Source: Chimonanthus salicifolius
Taxonomy: Eukaryota > Streptophyta > Magnoliopsida > Laurales > Calycanthaceae
Reading direction: 5' to 3'
Length of the DNA stretch: 64,000 bases
Assembly (NCBI GenBank): GCA_013350335.1
Contig: CM023539.1
Span: 17,944,223 to 18,008,222, forward strand
Below, piece after piece: positions 57,381 through 64,000 of this stretch (position 1 is its first letter; each line of letters opens with the position of its first letter). The translations under genes were made by a program, and so were the position numbers. The notes under the pieces were generated by a model. That model searched no databases. It saw only the letters and a list, made by a program, of their open reading frames with translations, and had not been told where the DNA came from.

Positions 57381-57457
57381 CTCTACCTGTTCATCATTGT
57401 TGGAATCCTCACTGTCAAAAACTGCTTCTCCGATGTCCTTGGGCCAACTTCCTTCCA

Positions 57458-58342
57458 TCAAGAATAATTTTTGAGAACGACAATTGTGTCCCGGAGCAAA
57501 CTTCTCATCCCTTTTGAACGTCGTTCCTTTATCTCCATCAGGGTAAGTCGCTTGATAACCGGTGTGGGAAGCTTAGGTGGTTCACTGTTGGTTGACGAAC
57601 TGGATCGACGGGCCTCAAATCGAGACCTCCTCCTTCTTACATTTATCTTTTTTTCCTGGAGTCGTGCCAACCCCAGAGCTTCGTACAGGGTGCTCGGCTG
57701 CAACATCCGAACACTCAGTCGAATATATTCTTGCAATCCTCCCAAAAAGCAACTTACCATGAAGGGTTCGTTCAAGCCAGTTGTCCTGTTGGCAAGCTCC
57801 TCAAATCTTGTCTGGTAGTCCTCCACCGTAGAAGATTATCTCAACTTAGTCAAAGATGCAGTAGCATCGTCATCAGGTGAAGGTCTGAATCGCGTGAGAA
57901 GTCCCTTAGTGAAATCCTCCCAGCTTGCTAGTGCATTAGACCTCTCCATCTGGCGGAACCATTGTAGGGCCTTGCCTTCCAAGAGGAAAGAAGCCAGCAA
58001 TAACCATTGGGTCATAGGTGTCTGTTGATGAAGAAAGAATTGCTCCGCTCTATAGGTCGAACCTAACGGGTCTGTCCCATTGAACGAGGAAATTCTAGGC
58101 GTGCCATGCGGTCAGGGGATCTGATCCTTATTACCTCCAGATAAGCTGCCAGAATGTGACCTATGGAAAAAGGAATGTGAACCCGACTTGCATAGCTGTG
58201 ATATTGTGTCTAGGCGTGCGTCGACTGTAGCCAGCTGAGAGACTAAATCATCCATTTTTCATCCTTGGGTAGTGACCAAGACTTCCATTCTGTGTCCTTG
58301 CTTTTCCATGGAATCTTTGGCGTTGCGTGTAGCCTCTGCCAT
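57458..58342 (-). pseudogene. gag of the Reina-like element
   Basis: Starts at the ATG at 58342 (MAEATRNAKDSMEKQGH), 28 bases after the LTR. A Reina-type gag core is readable across stops: LLLEGKALQWFRQMER, then SWEDFTKGLLTRFRPS, then YQTRFEELANRTTGLNEPF and FLGGLQEYIRLSVRM. The C-terminus should carry a knuckle of type CYNCDEKFxxGHKC. Here a short deletion near 57511 removes its first cysteines (ERRSKGMRSLLRDT). The displaced gag copy at 51056-51785 keeps that motif. A stop at about 57830 separates the core halves. Confidence 0.8.
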
Positions 58343-58369
58343 GTTGGTGAAACCTATCTCTGAATATCT

Positions 58370-58858
58370 TGCAGGGTGCCCCTTGATAATAGATGATAGA
58401 TGCGGCCCTTAAGAGTAGCTGCGGTGAAAAGAAGTAAGAAGAGGAAGAGATGTGATAGTAATCGTGCGGACTGCTTCAAGGGAGTCCAACCTCCTCACAT
58501 ACAAATGTGCCGAAAGATAGAATTATTTTCCATTAACATCGCATGAAGAAAAATGTAGTACAAATAGTTCATTCTCCTTCAATTAAGGAGAGATTACATA
58601 TTTGAATTATAGACTAATCCTAAAGAATCTTACCAAAGGGAAAGAGAGAGATAAGGGGAATGAACAAGGAGAGGAGCATATGGAAAACCCCTTGATTAAT
58701 GCCTAAACTCTAGCTAAGCAAGGTTGGCATACCGTGTGAAGCTTGCAGTTGAAGAACCGTGTGTTGACCGTGTATAGGTGTACAAGATGAATTATTCATG
58801 CATGCCTTGCCAACGTCGACGCATGACCAATGTCCACGTGTACATTAGGCACGTAACA
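58370..58858 (-). repeat. 5' LTR of the Reina-like element
   Basis: Minus strand TGTTACGTGCC...CACCCTGCA, 489 bp. Matches 48925-49411. What follows (AGATATTCAGAGATAGG) should be the primer site, but I cannot assign a tRNA to it. Confidence 0.85.
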
Positions 58859-58863
58859 ACTTA

Positions 58864-59472
58864 TGATGTAGTTGGTGATGAATTTGATACAAACTGATGT
58901 ACTTAACGTCCAAAATGATATATGGATCTAAAAATAGTTTATCCAAAAAATAAAACTCAGGATATTAAATTATATTATGAAGATGTGACCGTCTAGCGTC
59001 CATTATTCATGAAATCAAATGCAATTTAAAATCAACTAATCCATCAAATTCATATCCAATATATAATAATTGATGTTTTTGCTAATATAAATTAGTTTAC
59101 CAATTGATGGATTTAAATATTTCAGTAAGTATGAAAAACATGATCCTTCAAACAATTCTAAAACCATCAAGCACAAGACTCCCAAACCACTTAAATTTTT
59201 CTCCCAATAGAGATCTCGTGTACACCATGGTTGATGTGGCCTATACGAACCTAGTTACAGTGAAGTCTCTATAATGTATTAGTCTATAAAGTTATAACTT
59301 TTCTAAAATAATAGCGACAGTCGGTCCTGATCTCGGGCCTATACAAAATGTAATAAATCTCTCTAACTCAGTACTTAATACATTCAGAATAAAAAATGTA
59401 CTGTCCCAATCATTTTGTAAGGTAATATTCTATACATTCAGAATATAAAATTACTACAAAAGTGCCTAAGGA
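58864..59472. other. Intergenic sequence, nothing recognised
   Basis: A/T-rich sequence between two retroelements. It is continuous with the pre-insertion sequence left of 48920. No ORF or repeat that I can support. Confidence 0.4.
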
Positions 59473-59682
59473 TGTCAAACACCGGACCCGGATGTTGGCC
59501 CGAAACGCGACTAATTTTTTTTAAACAACTCACTAACCCAAATGTCCATGGGCCTCTAAGGAGTCCATTCAAGTCCATAAAAAGTGTCACACATGCTCAT
59601 GTGGACAACACGTGTGATCCAACACAATGAGGCCCGAATAAAAATTGAACTCCACTAACTTCCCAAACAAGTTCAGACTTGG

Positions 59683-59900
59683 GCGATCCATCGCCTAGAG
59701 ACCCAGTCTATTAAGACAGATTGGTCTTAGGCTGATCCACTCGCCATCAATGGTGACCCATCGCATATGGCGATCCATTGCATATGGCGATCCATCGGGG
59801 GAACAAAACTATGTATTTTCTCAATTACTCTTAGGGCCAGGTGGTGACCCATTGCTAGAGCCCTTTGGCGATCCATCACCAATGGCAATGCATCGCCTCT
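59683..59900 (-). repeat. GGCGATCCATCGCC palindrome cluster
   Basis: A 14-nt perfect-stem palindrome GGCGATCCATCGCC at 59683-59696 is followed by six or so variants ('ggtgacccatcgc', 'atggcgatccattgc', 'atggcgatccatcgg', 'ggcgatccatcacc') to about 59900. Confidence 0.75.
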
Positions 59901-61630
59901 AACAGCAAAGCTGTTGTTTGGGCTGATTATGCACACTTGGTTTTTCCTGATTTCGACACTTAAAATCCAAAATACACACCATAATACAATCAATTACACA
60001 CCATATCATCATATTACACACATATATGACTTATACACAAGTGGAAAAATCACCTAATAATTACATAGTTTTAACATTAAACTAAACAAATATAAATCCT
60101 ACCCTCGAACATCACTGGATTCCAACTCCTAAGCATCGTAGAGGGATTCTCCATTCCCTCATCCAGTGCACGACCTACATTTTAAGGGACATGAGCTTCA
60201 GCCTAGTGAAGAGAAATCAAATTAACAAGTCCCCAAATTTTGAAAGCATCAAATATACAAAGTAAAATCTAACAAAAATACTTAGAACACAATGGCATAC
60301 CTTACAATTTGCTCCTTCCTTCCACACACAAAACTGTGTACCCACCCATTTATACTCACCCATGAACATGTAAACTCACATGTATACACAACTTGCACAT
60401 GCAACTCACATAGACACCTGTACATTCAACCATGCATATGCTACTCACACATGCATATTGTCATCCTCACACATAATATCAATAACACAATGCAAACTTA
60501 ACAAAATAATGACAAACAACCACATTTGATGAACACAAAAAAATGACTAGTGTATCCCTAAATATTGGATTAGTTAGCTCTTGAATTTTATTTATTTTGT
60601 ATTATTATTGTGATAAATTGCATATCTAATATTATATTTGTTAGTATTTTATTTTATTTATTTAGTGTATTTTTATGTTGAAGTATTTTTCAAATCCGAT
60701 GCTAGACGAACAAACTCCTCAGTTGAGCCAAGAAGTTGATTAGTTGCTTGTCACCTCCGAAACCCACATACCAAAAGAGGAATGATCGAGAGAATGGTCT
60801 CAATATAGAAGGTTGGCAGAAGAATAAATGAGAGAAAGTCGACCATACAGAATGAAGAAAAAGAGAAATCAAAGCCAACACGTGTCAGTAAACAAGTAAT
60901 AAAGAAAATAACAAAGGACTAAGAGCTGAATGCATTATGGGAAAATTTGGTTACTATTCACAACAACATTCACCGTTTACAAGGTTTCAACGATCCTCAT
61001 AATACACTTGGGTATCCCACTCAACCCTATTGAGGTATCTCATTCAACCTCAACTGTATAAGTCCAAGGTATCCCACTCAATACTGTTGAGGAATCTCAC
61101 TCATCCTCGAATGCATTAAGTCCCGACACGAAAATAATGCAACATCTTGCAAAAGCTCGACCAGACGTATAAGTGTGTGCGTGTATACATTAACACGTAT
61201 ACTAATTATCAAAGTTCTATAAGTATAGAGTATCTTACCATTCACTTATACTTATCTTAGTCTACCCTTTCCACAAGGGTCTTTCATCGGAGAATACTTA
61301 CCACCCATTGGTTTCTCATCTAGGTTTAACAACCCAGAGTCTTCACATTTCGTTACCTGCACAATTTCGTTAGTACATGAATAATCACATGCATACATAA
61401 CCATATGCATGACCAAACATAACACCCACCACATGCACTTATGACTATAGCATGATCCACATGCAAATTCTAATATAGCACATACCATATGCACCAAAGA
61501 TCCTAGCATGAACCTCATGCATTTTCAAATATAACACATACTACATGCACCCATGATCATAGCATGTTTAAAGCCACATATATCACATATCCACATAACC
61601 AACGCATGAATCACATCATATGTACATAAC

Positions 61631-62486
61631 TGTGACGACTTGACACTACCCCATCGTAATATTGTCCACGTTGGATGTGACCAGACCCACACTGTTTTGA
61701 TTTGGGCCATGGCCCACATGGCCGGCCCAAAAGGCCTCACAATGGGGAGGGTTGCCCCCTCATATAAAGTCCCCACCACCCAAGCTCCCAACCAATGTGG
61801 GACTTTTGGGTGGGGGTGCTACAATCCACCCCCTTAGACCATAATCGTCCAAGACTTTGTCATGTCACATTGACAGGGATTCACACACATAGGTAAACAA
61901 GTCACAAAAGTAGAGAGCCCTCACAATCCGAGTGTTGAACCGTGCTCTAATACCACTTGTGACAACCCGACACTACCCATCATGATATTGTCCTCTTCGG
62001 GCCCTACTCAACCTGCACAGTTTGCTTTGGATCCTGGGCCACATGGTTAGGCCCAAAAGGCTTCATCAAATGGGAGGGGGGCTTCTCTTTATAACCACCC
62101 ACCCCACCCACCTCCCAACTGATGTGGGATTTTGGTGGGTGGGTGTTACAATCCACCCCCCTCAAGCCTAGAGTCGTCCTCGACTCTATCATGTCACATA
62201 ATGGGTCCACAAATACAGGTAGGCAACGTCACGCAAGTAGAGCCCACACAGTCCCAGTGTTGAATCATGCTCTGATACCACTTGTGACGACCTGACCCGA
62301 CTCCACCCAAGGATGATATTGTCCGCTTTGGACCCCATGTGGGGCTTCCGCACGGTTTTGTTCTTGGGCTCTGGCCCACAGGGCCAGACCCAAAAGGCTT
62401 CATCCAATGGGAGGGGGCTTCTCTTTATAACCACCTATCCCACCCACCTCCCAACCGATGTGGGACTTTGGTGGGTGGGTGTTAAA
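61631..62486 (-). mobile_element. TRIM with three LTRs, TSD ATAAC
   Basis: LTRs 61631-61823, 61958-62150 and 62283-62486 with two interiors of 134 and 132 bp. ATAAC flanks it at 61626-61630 and 62487-62491. The outer right end has decayed (GTTAAA for GTTACA). The primer-site complement GCTCTGATACCA precedes LTR 3; a mutated version (TCTAATACCA) precedes LTR 2. Same family as the other TRIMs but more diverged. Confidence 0.88.
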
Positions 62487-64000
62487 ATAACACCATGTAT
62501 TATCCTTGGACACCACTTACCGTTCCTAGTAAACCTATTATCTTCCATACACCCAATGGTCCCATACTACATTTTAGACCACTAGATCTCGGCTCCCTGA
62601 CACCCTTTTACGCTTCCGTTATAATAGTTAGAACTAAATATATCCTTTACATGAAAGCGGTTTCAAGTCTCACTTTCTGGTGCCATTTTGTCTCTTCCAT
62701 CTTATGACTTCCATGGATCCCATTTTCAGTCATAGAGTTTAATAGTTTTTAACACAAACTCCTAATACGAGTCAAGTTGAGTCTCTTTACCTTCTTTAGG
62801 TTTAAGTTTTTTACCAAAATTTGTAGAAACATGGAAAACCCCATAAATACTCATTTCAAATTCAAATACACTTAAAATACTCTTAGAATAACCTTTTATA
62901 TAATATTTGTCTGAAAATAAATGTTTGTGAGTCTCCTAAGCTCTTACTACTTCACTAATTATGTCAGAATAATCAGCTGCCAGCCATTCAAAGCACACAA
63001 TAAAAGAAAATGAAAAGTACTTAGTATCCAATCTCGTATTTTTTCCGACTCTAGGAAAGTATGGAGACTTTGCCCAGAGCGTACAATACTGAAAGTAAAT
63101 AAAAGTATTCAATCTCCAACCCTTTTTACCACCGAGCGGTGAAAGAAAAAGAAAAGAATACCGTAGCGCTACAGATGGCCACCGAGCTGCGTTTCCGCTA
63201 CGCTTCCTATGGAGTGTTTTGGCCCAGAGGGTACAATGAGATAAAGTAAACACCCAATGCGAGAATCTAAACACGCAAGAGTCAGTTGGGGTTAATCTTT
63301 CCCCTTTTTAACTTAAAGAAGTGAAATCAAGGTTTTGACACCAACCAAAAACTAATTTAAATGATGTTTAAGAAGAAAGACTATTTTTCCTATTTCTAAA
63401 AATCCATGTTGAAGCCCAGAACATAACCCATTTCACATAAAATCTGTCCTGGAGTTCATGAAATTCAGAGTAGATAAATTTTGATACCTCACTTGCGAAA
63501 ATCCGTCAAGAAATGGTGTAGTTTGAAGACCCTGAGCCAAACGCGGGAAAACCTTCAAAGATTGTTGCTACTTGGAACGTTGGAAGTAGAAAGGGAGAAA
63601 AGAAGGAAAAGGTAAAGTGGAAAAATGAAGATCGGTGGAGAGAGAGAGGGGAGTTAATTTTTTTTTTCTCCTCACTCCATCGCATTTGGTATACGGGATT
63701 GTTTGCCTAGGTTAATAGGGTAGACCATAGCTTTTAGGATAAAAATGCATTTAATGCATTTGCATTTTATTTTCTTTTTAATTAAAAACTCATGTTTACA
63801 CAAACAAATTATTATTTTATATGATTTATTTATTTTCAAACTCTTTTAACTTAAAATACAATCCTTCTTAATTTGGTAATTTCAAGGTCCCACTAAATCA
63901 AATTCACTCATCTGATAAATTGGATATCTAAAATTGGAAATGCCATAAAAATTTGGAGAGAAAAATACGTCAAAAACCCGACGATTTAAACAAAAATCAC

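Larger units (their letters stand above)
48925..58858 (-). mobile_element. Reina-like Ty3-gypsy chromovirus, TSD ACTTA, with nested insertions
   Basis: Flanked by ACTTA at 48920-48924 and 58859-58863. The 5' LTR is 58370-58858 (489 bp) and the 3' LTR is 48925-49411 (487 bp). On the minus strand the order is gag, protease, RT, RNase H, integrase and chromodomain, as in chromoviruses. RT and RNase H phrases (KYGKIAKPLTSLLKK, QKWRPYLLG) are typical of the Reina clade. Insertions: a TRIM (49827-50311), a solo LTR (52355-55504) and a gag segment between duplicated integrase (about 975 bp). Without these it is about 5.3 kb, normal for Reina elements. Frames are broken in many places. Confidence 0.88.
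59473..64000 (-). mobile_element. Gypsy LTR on the minus strand, start outside the window
   Basis: The 3' terminus ...GGTGTTTGACA is at 59473. The sequence near it ('gcgactaatttttttt', 59510) and the segment 62580-63250 resemble 5215-5260 and 30685-31600 of the Tekay-like LTR. The TGTGATACC start was not reached before position 64000. It is split by a TRIM (61631-62486). No interior seen. Confidence 0.6.

Noticed and set aside
62936..63274. 112-codon minus-strand ORF as a gene
   Set aside because: Lies in LTR sequence similar to 30900-31400, where the same region gives unrelated short ORFs; no motif.

Overview
This is plant nuclear DNA, almost certainly from an angiosperm with a large repeat-rich genome. 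I see no intact host protein-coding gene. The window is a stack of LTR retrotransposons, solo LTRs, miniature LTR elements (TRIMs) and two small foldback DNA transposons. One nuclear tRNA gene sits in a quieter island near 44 kb. Plant origin rests on Tekay/Del-like and Reina-like chromovirus pol remnants, a Sirevirus-like copia element, primer sites matching the 3' end of initiator tRNA-Met (TGGTATCAGAGC), and TRIMs. The species cannot be named from this sequence.

Layout. (1) 1-33266, minus strand: a decayed Tekay-like Ty3/gypsy element. Its gag, protease and RT lie at 1-5062, and its RT segment is tandemly triplicated. Its 5' LTR (5210-33266) is split by a Sirevirus-like copia element (6458-30679, TSD ACATC). 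The copia 3' LTR is in turn split by two ~4-kb gypsy solo LTRs: 7206-11040 (TSD CAATG), which holds a TRIM at 8060-8651, and 11321-23156 (TSD TTCCA). The second holds a further element, 13045-20849 (TSD GGTTC), whose 5' LTR is a 1.5-kb palindrome. The copia 5' LTR (28836-30679) keeps the uninterrupted form of both insertion sites, so the nesting can be read directly. (2) 33475-41610: related gypsy LTRs of a CT-rich family, with a 2452-bp solo LTR (37657-40108, TSD GTTAG) and a three-LTR TRIM (40513-41442, TSD GAATG). (3) 41611-45459: low-repeat island with a foldback MITE, a hAT-type MITE and a tRNA-Ile(UAU) gene. (4) 45460-48790: another CT-rich-family LTR carrying a ~90-bp minisatellite. (5) 48925-58858, minus strand: a Reina-like chromovirus (TSD ACTTA) with gag, protease, RT/RNase H, integrase and chromodomain remnants, broken by a TRIM, a 3.15-kb solo LTR and an integrase-gag-integrase rearrangement. 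(6) 59473-64000: part of a gypsy LTR on the minus strand, split by a three-LTR TRIM (61631-62486, TSD ATAAC).

The most unusual object is 13045-14558. It has two ~750-bp arms of U5/R sequence in inverted orientation, a 13-nt loop flanked by a 7-bp inverted repeat, and then a primer-binding site and the element interior. The whole element is bounded by a clean 5-bp target duplication. This is the structure expected if minus-strand strong-stop cDNA folded back, primed on itself, and the product was integrated. A second theme is that several unrelated LTR families each carry their own dispersed array of short perfect or near-perfect palindromes.
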